Assembly (NCBI GenBank): GCA_023653785.1
Contig: JAMKCH010057955.1
Location: 1-64,000, forward strand
Source of the DNA: Ophioderma brevispina
Taxonomy: Eukaryota > Echinodermata > Ophiuroidea > Amphilepidida > Ophiodermatidae
Direction: 5' to 3'
Length of the DNA: 64,000 nucleotides
The notes beneath the pieces were generated by a model. It searched no databases. It was given only the letters and a program-made list of their open reading frames with translations, and was not told where the DNA came from. Position 1 is the stretch's first letter. Each line of letters starts with the position of its first letter. The position numbers and the translations under genes are program-made. Shown here piece by piece: positions 46,221 to 58,966 of the stretch.

Positions 46221-48320
46221 TTGTGCGTGTGCACGTGTGATGAGTCACAATCCCGATAAATTTATTGAATATTTTTTTTAAATTTAAAATGATCATTGTT
46301 GCTACAAAACATCAAAACAACTGCTTGGAAATCGGAGGGGGGGAGGGGGGCCACTTGTATTGACAAGGTGGATATGATGCGTGATAGACTTACAAAATGA
46401 ATCCTAAACAAGATTTCCACCGACCAAGAAATCCCCCCCCCAAGAAATATGTATCCTAAAACAAGTATTTCTGCGGTTTTGTTAATATAAAAATGGTATT
46501 ATGTCAGTTTTGTTAACCTAAACACGTATTTAGGCCAGTTTTTGCTACGCTAAACAAGTAAGCAATGCAGTACCCTTTCTACTGCTTTATTGTTTCTACA
46601 ATCAATTGGTTTACGCGTTTCTCGGTGCACGCACCATATTCACCTTTGAATACAAGTGCCCCCACCGGATTGAAATTCGACATTTTGTCCTAATCTACAT
46701 TATTACAGCTTACAGAAAAAAACATTACCATCAAGGCGTTAGAGGGTCCATGTGGACCCAATATTTTTTTTCGGGCGCCATGTTTAACACTAAATTTTTT
46801 GCCCAAGAATTTTATTGTATTGCCTAAATATCAGGTTCCGATATTTTGGATGGGAAAAAATAAAATCGGCCATGACGTTTTTATGCCTAATAGCATAGCA
46901 TAAGCATTTTTTGCCCCTTGGAATCGATCGGAGTAAACTTTCCATTTTTGTATTTCAGCAATGGCGGCACCAATAGGTTTTGGACCGACATTTTGATTCG
47001 TTACAACCGATTTTCTTTTTTTCCTTTATGTGGTCGTGTGATGTATGCATCAATGGGCAGAGGGTTTTGGCTATAAAACCAAACGACAATGCGGTTCCAA
47101 GATGGGGGTCCCCGTTACACCAAAAGGGAGTTGCAGAGACGAAAGAAGACCGACTGAGTGGAATACAGGCCATATTATATGAAAACATTTAGTTTACAAA
47201 TTCAGGCCAACCATATAATAGCAAATACAGAGAACCCGCGATCCAATTTTGCCAGTTTTTGATCAAACAGGAAAGAAGGAAGACAACAGAAAGAGGAAAG
47301 GAAACGTGTGTGTGTGTGTGTGGGGTGGTGGTTGGTGGTCGTGTGGTGTGTGTGTGGATTGCGCATCATACATGATCGTTTAAATTCACCAATTATTAAA
47401 GGTTTATAATCATTGATGTGCCCTTTTCATCTCATTAATCTCCGTTATTCTACTAAAAATTCGAAGTTATAATTTAGAATTATCTCTGTTTCTGTGATCA
47501 AATACAAGCCTTTAATTGATTAATTTACGAACCCTTGAGGCAGAAAAGACAATCAACGGATAAAGACATCAAGTAATTAGCTTAAATTTCCCGCGAAAAA
47601 AATGCGATTATACATCCAAAGCATTACACAATGTACATGCAAATTCAGGACTGAAGGCGTTGGAAGTAGAACAGGGTCAAAAGACTGTAAAAAAAAGCAA
47701 AAAAGCACAATCTTCAACGACAAATAAAACCGATTCGATGTTAAAAATGAGCCAATGAGTTGGGACTATATCCTTTTCCTTAGGCTAAAAATACTGTTTC
47801 AAAGTTCGCTTGAGTACTTACCTTGCGGGGCGCCTTTGTGTTTCACTGAGATCATGACTTTTTATTTTGTAAATCAGGCAAAAATATCCAATGGAAAAAA
47901 AGAACGAGATTCCCGTTTTTTACGTCTTCATCATGGCATTTCATTTTGCAATGAAACGCCCCCGAATAAAAAGAAACTAGCCTAAAACCCTATCGCTAAA
48001 AAAGTGATTTATGCTTTGAGAAAAAGGGTCCTCTTGGTTCTAACAAGCTTTGAAATATACACACCTCAAACAAGTTAAGTGCTGTCATGAACTGTAGATT
48101 ATCTGTCATTGTATATTTTGACCCGAAGCGCTTAGCTGATATAGAAATTACAGTACAAAAAAAAAATTGGTAATGAGACTTTGCCATAGCCCCAAAACGC
48201 AAGATCGGAATTCGTCAAAAAAAAAAGGCTATATAGTGATCCATAAAAAGATGGTGCTAAAATTACGAAATGCCATATTTTTTGTTATTGATTCGTTTTA
48301 ATGATATTTTGTGTGATTTT
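46221..48320. other. No gene; (GT)n microsatellite
   Basis: GT/GGT-rich tract at 47306-47356. A palindrome GGGTCCA TG TGGACCC lies at 46744-46759, and CCTAAACAAG-like short repeats at 46403-46560. The rest is unassigned. Confidence 0.5.
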
Positions 48321-48339
48321 TATGCTGACATAAAATGAT

Positions 48340-49846
48340 ATGACTTTTGACTTTTGACTTTACTTGCATTGGACGGGGGTGTCCTTGTGCTATTCTCATG
48401 AGTAAGTCTCCTCCATTCTGGTCTGCCCTTTGCAATAGATTCGAATTTTGGAGGTCCAACCCTGTGTCCTTGGGGATCTGGTCCTTCCATCTGCTGGTGG
48501 GCGACCGGCCCCTTCCTACGCTTGTTAAAGTCTTGCGTATAGGCTTGGTGTGGTAATCTGTTGTTTCCGGCACTCCTGACGACATGTTCAAACCACTTCA
48601 GCCGTCTCTTGGTAACTGCATCCGTGATGGTGCCTGTGATGTTCAGACGCTGTCTCTAATTTCATCCTTTCTAATTTTGTCCAGAATTTCACTCCTGGAG
48701 AAACGGAGACATATCATCTCCAAAAGTTTTTTTTCAGCTTTTGGCAGTCTGCGTCTTGCGCAATCCCCAGGACTCTGCTCCATTAGGTGGCAATGGGGAG
48801 TATAAGAGACTGGTCATATTCTGACTTTGAGAGATTCTTTGTGATGCTATGATGCTACAGATGGTATACCTGAGTCTACCGAATGCCAATGCTGCCAGTC
48901 TTGTACGCCTTGTGATGTCCTCCTGAAACCGAAGGCACATAACTTCCAAGAAAGACAAAATCATTTACTTTGTACAAGAGGGTCTGGTTTAAGGGGGATG
49001 CTTCTCTTGCGTAATCGAACATGATACTTGATTTAGATGGGTTGATCTTCCATTCCCCATTGGCGCAGGCTTTTTTTTTCACGTTTCTGTGGATAGCGAC
49101 TTTTCAAAGACCATTTCCACCAGGGTTGTGTCATCGGCCTAACGAATATGTTGTTGAGGTCATCTCTCCCATCTTGGATTCCGGGAGCCTAGGCATTTTG
49201 AAACTCCTTCATACATATTCTAAGAAGAGGATTGAAGAGCAGGGAGAGAGGAAGGCATCCCTGTCTCACACCACCTAAGACTTCGAACCAGTCAGTGATT
49301 TTTCCATTAACCACTACTGAGCATATGGTATGCTCATACTCTTTTCAATTAGGCTACCAGCTTGCTGTCTACTCCAATGATCTTAAGCATTTCCAGAGTC
49401 TCTCCTCCAAATGGTATCAAATGCTGCTTTAAAATCATACAGTTCCAGTGTATAGGAAATGAGTCTTTCTTTGGCCGTCTCTAGCACTTGGCGAACAATA
49501 ACTACAGCATCAGTAGTACCGCTTGAGCTTCTAAAACCACATTGTTCCTCTCCAAAGTAGTAATCTATGGTTGTCCTGCGATCCGGTTTTCAGGATCATT
49601 CTACAAGGAATACGTTTCCCTGGGATCGACAGTAAAAGTAATTGCTCTGTCGTTGGCGGGATCTGTTCTCACCTTTTCTTGTATACTGGAGTATCAGTAC
49701 CTTGCTTCAGTCTTTTGGAATTTCCCCTTATACCCAAGGCAATGTTGATTAATTTCAACAGTAGCTGTCTCATAGCTGGGCCACCTGCTTTCCGGGTTTC
49801 AGCAGAGATTTTATACCATCCACATGCTTTGTTATTTTCATGCTGA
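48340..49846 (-). pseudogene. Non-LTR retrotransposon (LINE) relic, family 2
   Basis: Reverse transcriptase remnant on the minus strand, 5' truncated. From 49.83 kb downward: KAGGPAMRQLLLKLINIA, the block ahead of the polymerase core, then GTDTPVYKK and an LLSIPGK region. The middle corresponds to the fingers and palm with frameshifts. ACANGEWKINPSKSSIMFDY (about 49018-49075) follows the catalytic motif. Then come FVFLGSYV, AFGRLRYTI and GAESWGLRKTQTAK, and the C-terminal KWFEHVVRSAG, DQIPKDTGLDLQ and RPEWRRL. The 3' end has a short TCAAAAG-type repeat tail (48344-48363). Multiple frameshifts and stops make it inactive. Confidence 0.87.
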
Positions 49847-52305
49847 AATAATGGTATTATGATATGATTATGAAATGCACTTTAATAAGTATATTTTTCA
49901 CTCCCAGCAATATATTCATCACATATTTTTCATCAAATTAAAATTATTAAAAAGATGAAAAGTCAAAATAAAAGACAAATTTGAGGTTTTCCAAATGTAC
50001 ATGTTCAATTTCTTTATTTGCAAGTCAAGAGTACTGACAAAATTTCTTTTTCACTATCCACCTGCTTTCGATCCGTCCATTATACTTACTATTTTTAGAT
50101 TTTATTATTTCATGTTTTCTTTTAAATGAGGAAATCATCAAATTTTGATTAATCAAATTATCTGTTGAAAATTATTCAAAAGATCCCATTGACTGTTCCC
50201 AGTTTCATTTTTGTAAAGCATTGCTCAGCTTAGTTTTATTTTGTTCCTTACTATTATTACGATTATTCCCGTGGAAAAATTATTTTATAACTTATTAAAA
50301 GTGTTCTTTTGTTAGAAGCAACCATACAGCGTTCTCTTGTGTACATGTAACGGAGCATGTATAATAGCAATTGTATATAGATATGAATAAATAAGGATGC
50401 GTTGAACTTCATTAGTTATTGAAGTAATTAATTTTCAATCAGTTTATTTGGTAAAATTCGCATCAGAAATTAGTTGTTAAGTTATAAACAATTATTTTCA
50501 GATGCTCAAAATAAGTAGAAAACGCTAGCATGCGGACTACATTTACGTACATTATTTATTTTACGAGTTTTAAGTTAGATAACAAATTAATATAGGTAAT
50601 ATCAGGAAATTTAAATTATTTATCATGCGGTAATCCTTTCATTCCAAAGCTTGAAATGTACACTTATAATGCATTTATTTTCATATGTTTGTTACTTGAT
50701 AGAAAACGGTAACTTTCAAAACACCTCTGACCCAATTGAATATAATGATTTTAAGAAGAAATCAAATGCTTCACGTGTATTTATATACCTCAACCAATCT
50801 TGAAAGCGTGATCTCACAGTTGTTCATCAACAAGATATTTTCAAAGCGCACGTATTTCGTGTAATTTGAACCTAATATAACAAGGGGCTAGAGGGCACAC
50901 TCCACTAGAATGTACGTTGGAATACAGGAAAACATCATTAAAACAAACACTTGAACATGCTGTGACCATATCATATGCCATAATGTATTATGCTTTTGTA
51001 TGATACAGACATGCAAACCACACCACTTTAAAAGCGTATGAGAAGTATTCCTGATAGGTATTGTTTTGTGTGATTATTAATTTGGGCAGTGTAAACTTAT
51101 GTTAACAATTCTATAGTCACCACATCTTGATGACTAGTTTGCTATAAAGGGACAGTTCCTTTGCAAGCCATGCAGAAACGGTCATGTATTACTTGAGTTA
51201 CTATAAATAGGAGAATGATGCGTCTTAGATTAGATATAGTGAGATATGACACACATTATTGATTTTCATTATTCGGTTCTTACAGATCGTATATAACACG
51301 TCGATGTTAAATCTAGTATCTGTTTAGGAGTTTAGTGTTAAAAATTGTGTTATCTAGTGGTGTAGCGCCGTATGCATGGGCCACTTTTCCTACATCACTT
51401 ACCCTAACACGCCCCAGATCGAAGTCAAATGTGCAAAAAATGATTGAGAATTTACAGAAAAAAGGAGATCTGAGATTAAAGGTGCAAACTACAGATTCAA
51501 GACGTCCGTATATTGTGTCATATTGTGATCATAGAGTAGGCACTCAATAGATTTCTTACCTTGTATTGGTTACATAAATGTTTAAAATAAAACAAAGGGT
51601 GATTTTGATTTGCCTTAAAGCATACGACTTTCCATTGCTCCAGTACGAAAAATACAATTTTAAAATGTGTGTATAAATGAAATATTCTCAGCATTAATCC
51701 TCTCAGATGAGGAATTTTGATGGAAAGCTTTTACATTAGTGCGAGCAGGCCTCTCGAGTTTTAGGCACACCTCATATGTGAAATCTCTCGTTGCACGTTG
51801 AAACAGTAATGTGGACAATGTCTTCCTTTTGCGTTGGGGGACAAAAGTGGTGGAGATTCATAGACCCCCCCCCCCCCACAACAAGGAAAGAACTTTCCGA
51901 AGGAATTTTTGCACGGAATTTATACCACCACACATGCTTTGCCTATTAGGCAACAAAATTAGAACCATGAGAACATAAAAGCGGGGGTAAAACATTATTT
52001 TCAATTCGGAAAAAAGGAATACAAATTAATATGGCCATGGCCTCGTTTCCGCAATACATACATGTGGAATGGGGAGACTGTTAATCTGTAGTTCTAAATG
52101 GCAATCTACCTATATTGACACTTTTTACAAATGTCATGTTTTGGTAGGCGGCACAATGTCTTGTTGCTGTGTAACTTTCCTTGTTTGTACAATGGCGGGA
52201 TGAAGATATGGCATAAAGGGTTGAGCTGAATTTTATATATTATTTTATTGTTAATTACATCAATATGTAAAAACTTGGGGACGGGTGGGGGGGGGGGGTA
52301 GGGAC
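49847..52305. other. No gene recognised
   Basis: Very AT-rich from 49.85 to about 51.3 kb, then ordinary AT-rich DNA with a C13 run near 51868 and a G12 run near 52290. A plus-strand frame of 71 codons at 51335 has no recognisable motif. Confidence 0.45.
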
Positions 52306-52309
52306 ATAT

Positions 52310-52618
52310 GTACAATTCTTTTGTTCGAAGTAATCAATGCTGCAACCCTTTTGTTCAAGCCAATCCAGGCTACCTTCTTTTGTTCGAAGCCAATCAAGCC
52401 TACAATCTTTGTTCGAGCCATCAAGGCTACAATTCTTTTGTCGAAGCCAAACAAAGCTCATTTCTTTTTGTTCGAAGCAAAAACAAAGCTACAATTCTTT
52501 TGTTCGAAGCCAATCAAGGCACAATTCTTTTGTTCGAAGCCAATCAAGGCTACAATCTTTTGTGCGAAGCCAATCAAGGCTACAAATTATTTTGTTCGAA
52601 GCCAATAAGGCTAAATTT
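52310..52618 (+). repeat. 31-bp minisatellite, ~10 copies
   Basis: The consensus unit is ACAATTCTTTTGTTCGAAGC followed by CAATCAAGGCT. Copies lie head to tail with single-base losses and substitutions. Because 31 is not a multiple of 3, all three forward frames stay open and give frames rich in FVRSQ or CSKPIKAT motifs. These are repeat artefacts rather than genes. Confidence 0.95.
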
Positions 52619-52661
52619 CTTGGCAGCTATCAATTGCTACCACCGGGGGGGCGTATATCAT

Positions 52662-52686
52662 GGCTGTAACAGGTCCCGTTACAGCC
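52662..52686. repeat. Perfect 9-bp hairpin after the minisatellite
   Basis: GGCTGTAAC and GTTACAGCC flank the loop AGGTCCC. It lies 44 bp after the minisatellite, beside a G7 run. A transcription terminator role is not supported. Confidence 0.6.
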
Positions 52687-53129
52687 TGTGGTTTTGACAA
52701 ACACGTCATAAAACATTTGCTTCAAGTTATTTTGAAGATGTAGCGTTTTACCTAAAAATACAATTTTAACACGAAACAGCCTCTCATGTGACAAAGACCT
52801 GCACAATGCAGCGAAAATGGGTGGGTATGGTTCAATCAGGTCATAATAAGGTTGTGTTCGGAATCAATATTATATGTAATCTCCAACGAATATTCTTGTC
52901 AGCAAATGTGGTTATCGACAATACATCGTAACTGTCAATTACAGCAGCAGCAACAACTGTTCATAAAATCGTGATGTTCACATAGTCACATCCCTACCTC
53001 ATTGAAAATAATCTGTTCGTGACTCTTGGTTATAGGTGGAAACGAAGTTACAATCTTCTTTTCTTGCGTATGAGGCAGCAGCTAAATATGTTAAATTTGG
53101 TGGGAGGCAGCTAACTGTTGATTGGTTGG

Positions 53130-53590
53130 GGGTTTGAGAAGGCTATATCCACTGGTGGACGAAAGATAGGGCACTCACTGAGAACGTGATCCGCAGTCTG
53201 TGATGAAGAGCCACATTGACAGGCTGGAGATGGTCGCAGCCCCCATCGGTGCATATTGCTGTTGAAACGATCGACTCCTGTGCGAATCCTGCATGATTTT
53301 CAAAGTGACCCATCCTTACGGGGAGGATATGCTATTGGTGGGAGTTTTGACCTAGGTGTGATAGCGAATTGGTCTGGTCTTAGGGTATCTAGCCTGGCAG
53401 TGTTCCATGTCTGTAAGATGTTGAGTGGGGAGCTGGAGATTTTAGGAACGTGTCGACAGAAAGGTCGACGAGAGCGCAGTCTCTGTCTGTCGAGATGGTG
53501 TGACTCTTTGACAGTGTTATCCAGCAGGTGCTTGTTGTCCAACAGAGGCCTTATTACCAGTTTATGTGGTGAGGAGAACATCATACACAT
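53130..53590 (-). pseudogene. LINE family 1, 3'-end fragment
   Basis: Minus strand; C-terminal part of the same family as 40.8-42.5 kb. Downstream of the DQFAITPRSKLPPIAYPPRK region it reads GVDRFNSNMHRWGLRPSPAC, then QCGSSSQTADHVLSECPIFR with PP, a Cys-rich end seen in this LINE family. The DNA aligns directly with 40.87-41.17 kb (GCTGTTGAAACGA, GTGATAG.GAATTGGTCTG, GTCGACGAGAGCGCA). The 40.8-kb copy has lost about 45 bp that this one keeps. It is a 5'-truncated fragment. Confidence 0.88.
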
Positions 53591-55499
53591 AAAGATCAGT
53601 TCATTGTAACATAAGTTACAATGATACTGAGAGGAACAACAATATTATCATCTTTCTTTGTCTTGTTTTCAAACATAATTATGATGATGTTGGGAGTGTT
53701 GGAAAAAATGACAGTTTTTGTGGTGATGAGTTGTAGCATAAGTAGCCTAGGCGTTTATTTTTATAACGTTTAAATTTATTTTTTTATTGATCGTTATTTT
53801 CAATAAAACTTTCAATATCAACAAGCCATTTATAGACAATGTCTCGATCAATAACCATGCCTTGTGGTGATCCCTTTGATACGCGCGAGTGTTCTGTTAA
53901 TTTGATTTACAGACCTTGTCTGGTACTCATCATGCATTCACCGAATGAAGATGCAAAAGGTCCATTGTTCCACAAACAAACAAACAAAAACAAATAAACA
54001 AAATCAAAATCGATTTTTTACGAATTTAGGGGGAAAACGCAATTATCTTTAACCCACATAAGCAAATTTCATGAACCATAGGAAGAAATATTTACATTTG
54101 AACTGATCTATATTTTATTTGCATTTTAATTTGCGAGAACGTGAAAGAAGTTAAAGCAACTCGGTACTAGTCTTTCTGACTCAATATGGAATTTGTATTT
54201 TGTTATTGTTTGTACATACTAGGGGCGACGGGGATTACAATGTTGTCCAGAAGAAATTGGCGGGAAAGCGGAATCTATTCTTTGAGGATGTCGATTATAG
54301 AAAACCTCCCTTGTCCGGGCGCCATATAGGCACCCTCCTTTCATGTGATTCATACGTACATTCAGTCCTTTCTTCATAACCTATATATAATCTCACAAAT
54401 TTTCCACAAATTATCAAAAAGTCATATAGCATGTCGATTAAGTTGAACTTTACTAAAAGCGTCTACAAAAGCTTACAAAATTGTTGATATTACAAAGTAG
54501 GTTAAAAGTTTATCCCACGGCTGTTGGCGCGTCGATTCACAATGTTATTTTTCTGATAACTGTTTTGCCTACAAATATTCGAAATGAAAACAACTGGACA
54601 AAACTGATTGTATTTCCGGAGGTGTATTTTTTTTGTTGTGTAAACGCCACAACTAGTTCAATAGATTAATGTGTAGGTTATTCTGTTTTATACCCTGAGA
54701 ATGAATATTGTTCTTCATTGAAAATTTGTGAGAAAGCTTAGGATAATTCAACCATCCATAAACCTTTGTTCAGGATCAGGAGAAAAGTAAGAGAAAATCG
54801 AGCCCAAGCTAAATTAAGAAGAGGCAATTTTTGATGAGGTTTACGATGAACAATAATCATGGTATTTTGCCTTGAGATTCCTTGTAGACCAAAGGTGATG
54901 AGATGATGACGAATATGTAAATACAAATTTTATATGCTCTGTGTAAGTCCTAGGAAGTGTTTTCTGACATTGTTGTAGCTGATGTTGGTTTGATGCAAAA
55001 TCAACACTACCCATCAACTGCTGATTGTTACTTTGTTGATATAAAATATGAACGTGTGTGCATGGTGTAGTATTGTATGGATGATTATCATAAAATGATG
55101 TGGATTTGTCTCTCTTTCTTGTCTGTCTGTCTGTCTCTGCTAATGAGGTATACGTGTGTGAATCCGTTACTATTATGTTTTGCTTTATTCCGTCATGGCA
55201 TAAGTGTCTACTTGTGTGTCTAATTTTAACAAAAGAAAAAGTCACACGTTCCCCTGTCTGACTGTCCGTCTGTAGCTCTTTCTGTTCACGTGCCTGTGTA
55301 TGTGTACATATACTGCAAAAACCAGGGTATTAAAATTAACACCTTGCGTGCTGCAAGTTAACCACACCAAAAGACCGCCAATTTTCACTGTAATTTTAAA
55401 CCCCTAGGTGTTAAAATAACATTCTCTGTGGTCTTTAACACCAAGAGTGATAGATTTTGACAATGCATGGTGTCGAATCTTTTAGAATACCCTACGGTG
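53591..55499. other. No gene; small A-rich and (GTCT)n tracts
   Basis: A CAAA-rich run (53970-54003) and a short GTCT repeat near 55122. Near 55327-55440 GGTGTTAAAAT-like words are repeated in both orientations. A minus-strand frame of 134 codons (54841-55245) is His/Ser/Thr-rich and unrecognised. Confidence 0.45.
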
Positions 55500-57235
55500 C
55501 AGCGATGAAGAATGCCAAACACCAACTAAAATTTGGAAGGTCACACATCGTGGCCCTACAAGGAGAGATGGCGCAATAATAACTGATAGAGAAAAGATCA
55601 TTACACGAGTTGAACAATACTACTAAGACCTGTACAATACCAAAATAAGAGTAGAATCTCTTGAAATAAGACTCTTCTTCTACTTTTATTAAGAGACGCC
55701 ACAAATAGAAGCATTCAAGTACCATCTACAGACATCAACACAGTTGAGAAGGCTTTGAGAGGGATGAAAAAAGGGAAATCACCAGGAGATGCTGAAATAT
55801 TAACAGATTTTTTTTAAAAAAAGAAGGTGGGGAAGTGATAAAGAGACAACTTTTCAGTCTCTTTACACAGTGCACCTATGAGGAACAATGCTGTGATCAT
55901 TCTCATCCACAAGAAAGGGAGCACCACTGTCCTTGGCTACTACAGAACAATCAGTCTTCTTTCAAACATATAGAAGCTCTTCAGACTCACTCTCGAGATC
56001 AATCAACCAAATAAAACATGTCGGATTTAGAAGTGTTTTTTCCACAACTGACCACCTTCAAGTCATCAATTAGCTGATAGAAAAATCGTGAATACCAACG
56101 TCCCGTGTGCTTAGCTTTCATTGATTATGAGAAGGCCTTTGACAGCATTGAGATTCTAGCTTTTTGACAGGGCATTGACCAAACATATTAATATGATTAA
56201 TGATATTTATAGCACGGGTACTGCTACCATTCAACTCCACAAAGAAAGCAATAAAATTCATATTCAAAGAGGAGACACTCTGTCGCATAAAGTTTTCAAC
56301 GCTGCTCTGGAAGCCATTATTCGCAGGCTAAATTGGGACAAGAAAGGTATATCAATATACGTGTTGACAGACTGAGCCATCTCCGGTTTGCAATGATATT
56401 GGTATCTTTCTGAAGACCCAAATGAACTAGACACCATGATACAAGAACTTGACTGTGAAAGCAACAAGGTGGGATTAAAGATCAACATGCGAAAAACAAA
56501 GTTCAATTGTTACACCACCAAGAAGACTATCTACGTCAACCAAACTGCTTTAGAGGTAGTTGAAGAATACATCTACTAGTATCTGGGGCAGGTCATCAAT
56601 TTGAACACTTTGATGAAATTACGCGAAGGACAAGATCGGGACGGGGTACCTTTGCAAATTGATTGACGTTATGAGAAGTAACATGCCACTCCGCCTGAAA
56701 CGAAAAGTGTTCAACCAATGTGTTTTTGCCTGCCATAACCTATGGTGCAGAGACTTGGTCAATGGCACAGAAAATGGAGGGAAAAACGAAGGTAGCCCGA
56801 CATACCATGGAAAGATGTTTGCTTGGCATCACAAATCGTGAAAGGAAAACATGTGTGGATCAGAAACCAGATTCAGTCACAGACATCATCCATACAGTGA
56901 AGCAAAAGAAATGGTCATGGGCTGGTCATATGGCAAGACAGACTGATGGGAGATAAACACAGTTAATAAAATTAGCTTAATGGAGACCTAGAAATGGAAT
57001 AAGACATCCAGGAAGACAAAAGGTTATATGGAAATACGAAATCACCCAGTTCCTAGGCATAACCTATAGATGAGAAAATCCCAAGAGAGATATTTGTGTT
57101 GTCACCGTATATAGAAAGGCCTTCATCCTGCAGTGGGTCGATAATTGCTGCTGCTGCTGCTGTAGCTGTTGCTGCTGCTGATGATGATGAGTAGGAGGAG
57201 GAGGACGACGACGACCACGAAGAGGATGAGGAGGG
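55500..57235 (+). pseudogene. RTE-like non-LTR retrotransposon relic with trinucleotide tail
   Basis: Reverse transcriptase of the RTE type, 5' truncated and broken. In order: DGAIITDREKIITRVEQYY (55567), VEKALRGMKKGKSPGD (about 55743), AVIILIHKKGS..YYRTISLLSNI, FRSGFSTTDHLQVI, AFIDYEKAFDSIE (56114), and KIHIQRGDTLS..FNAALEAIIRRLNWDKKG (about 56246-56347). A frameshift falls in the RFA..D region, where the catalytic aspartates should be (about 56378-56390). The C-terminal part has RKVFNQCV, AITYGAETWSMAQKMEGKTK, ARQTDGR and WRPRNG. The 3' end runs into GCTGCTGCT then GATGATGATG and GAGGAGGAC repeats (57148-57225), the short-repeat tail expected for RTE elements. Confidence 0.9.
57148..57225 (+). 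repeat. Trinucleotide repeat tail of the RTE-like element
   Basis: (CTG)n, (ATG)n, (GAG)n and (GAC)n runs follow directly on the end of the retrotransposon frame (..AFILQWVDN). The string may have grown by slippage from a short tail. Confidence 0.8.
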
Positions 57236-57603
57236 TGCATCGATGTTAATTTTAAACTCTTAGACTACTTTTTGCCTGGGTATAGTGTGTATAGATGTGT
57301 GCGCAATGTGTGGGTGTGTCGGGCTGGATGAGTGGGCCCGTGTGTTGTTGTGTCTTGGAAAGAATAATTTTACTTAGAAGAGAGAGAATGAGGACGCTAT
57401 TGATTTTCAGTAAAATGTACGCTTCGAATTTATCCCCTCAGGTGAGTTGAATAATTTAGATGATTTAGGTCATATTAACCGAGTTCGACAGAGACGTATA
57501 ACCTTTTCGTTTTTTTTTTTTTTTGTTATGGTTGCTCGGGTGCTTTATATATAACTGACCATTCACTGTACCACACAACCATATCAGGGAATCATTCATT
57601 TCA

Positions 57604-57636
<33 letters not shown>

Positions 57637-58460
57637 TGCCATTGGGATTGATTCCACGTGATCAGAAGAAGGACGTTGATTCGACGATGACGTTTCAGGT
57701 CTTTGGACAAATTTTGATATCGGTGATACAATAAAACACGATTCCAAGTATTGAATTGGGGAAACAAGAAAAAACTTGTGGTAAGCCCTTACTATAAGTC
57801 ACGTCTTATGTGTTACTCTTTTGGCATTTATTAGAGATCAAAGATCAATTATTCATGTATAGGCAAATCTATGCAAAGTGTATTCCAGGAAAAGATTTGT
57901 GTAAATTACGAAGCTTACATGAACATGATGAATGCTGAATTCACTCTAAGAGTGAAAGCGGGCGCACTTACAAATCCGTTTACCTTTGGCAAAGCAGTGA
58001 CGTCCAGAAAATACCAAATTTAGACGTCGTCATTGTGTAACACGTATAACAAAAAAAAACAAAAAAAATTGACGAAAAATCCTATAAAGCTTCAATACCT
58101 ATAAATGGTTCAAAGGCTTCACATTTTGTCCAGAATCAGCAACACATGATTGTCTGTTTAATATCGTCATGGTAGTGTGACTGGTACCAGTCATATGAAG
58201 TGAGAAAATATTAATACAATGAGGCCGTGGTATTGTGTTACTGAATGCAGGGTAAAATTGCAGGGGTGGAGATCTGTTGTAAGGAGTTGGGATGATAAAA
58301 CGTGCTAGACTTATGAACCGCGAGTCTAGCGGCGTGTGGTCCAGGGGCATGGCCTCTGATGGGAGTCCAGGGGCCGAAATTAACATTTTAAGTACAAAAT
58401 GCTGCCAAAAGCCGAGTCATAATACGGCAATTTCAACGAGATGCAATACAAAAAGATATT
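57236..58460. other. No gene; (CA)14 microsatellite
   Basis: CACACA run at 57604-57632 and a poly-T at about 57508-57523. Two short GC-richer phrases (GGTCCAGGGGCATGG, GGAGTCCAGGGGCC) at 58339-58375 resemble the 10.0-kb tandem repeat head. No coding or RNA gene seen. Confidence 0.5.
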
Positions 58461-58463
58461 ACA

Positions 58464-58966
58464 GTGTATGGTAGAGCAAGTTTTTTTCCACACGCTGCGA
58501 CTATTGTTCAAAAACTCTATAGCCCTGGAAATCTAATGATGCGTCGATTGGATAAAATTTGGGCTTACTTATCCGATCAGTTGGTTGCTCTTACAGCTCC
58601 TCCAACAATTATTTGCCATAGATTATTCCTTTATTCAATTTATGGGATCGTGGTGTACTTTTCCAATTATGACAACATATGTCGTCGCCTGAATGCAAGA
58701 CCAACGTAAGTGACATTTTTGCCGAGTATTTGGTGAATTTTGAAAGAGGAGATATTCGCGCATAATTTAAACTATGTGTGAAGATATATCACCGTGATTA
58801 AAAAAGTTTTAATTGGAAAAGACAAAGGTAAGTACCACTTACGTTTGTTTTGCGTCATTGTTTTTTTCTTGTTTCAGTGCAAGAAGAACGTATAGTGGCC
58901 ACTTACGTTGGTTTTGCATCAAACATGTTTTGTTGCCCTTTTTCAGTGTAAGACTAGTCCTTTGTC
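58464..58966 (+). other. Open frame ending at a splice-donor-like site, then tandem splice-like modules
   Basis: A frame of 81 codons (58464-58709) containing RLDKIWAYLSDQL and IYGIVVYFSNYDNICRRL runs into AAC|GTAAGT at 58706. Downstream, a module of about 65 bp (CCACTTACGTTTGTTTTGCG..TTTCAGTG.AAGA) is repeated at 58835 and 58900. Each ends in an acceptor-like TTTCAG (58872-58877 and 58941-58946), with another GTAAGT at 58828. I do not recognise the protein. A small host gene fragment or a duplicated repeat are both possible. Confidence 0.25.

Noticed and set aside
52285..52697. Three overlapping frames of 107-129 codons
   Set aside because: Artefact of a stop-free 31-bp minisatellite.
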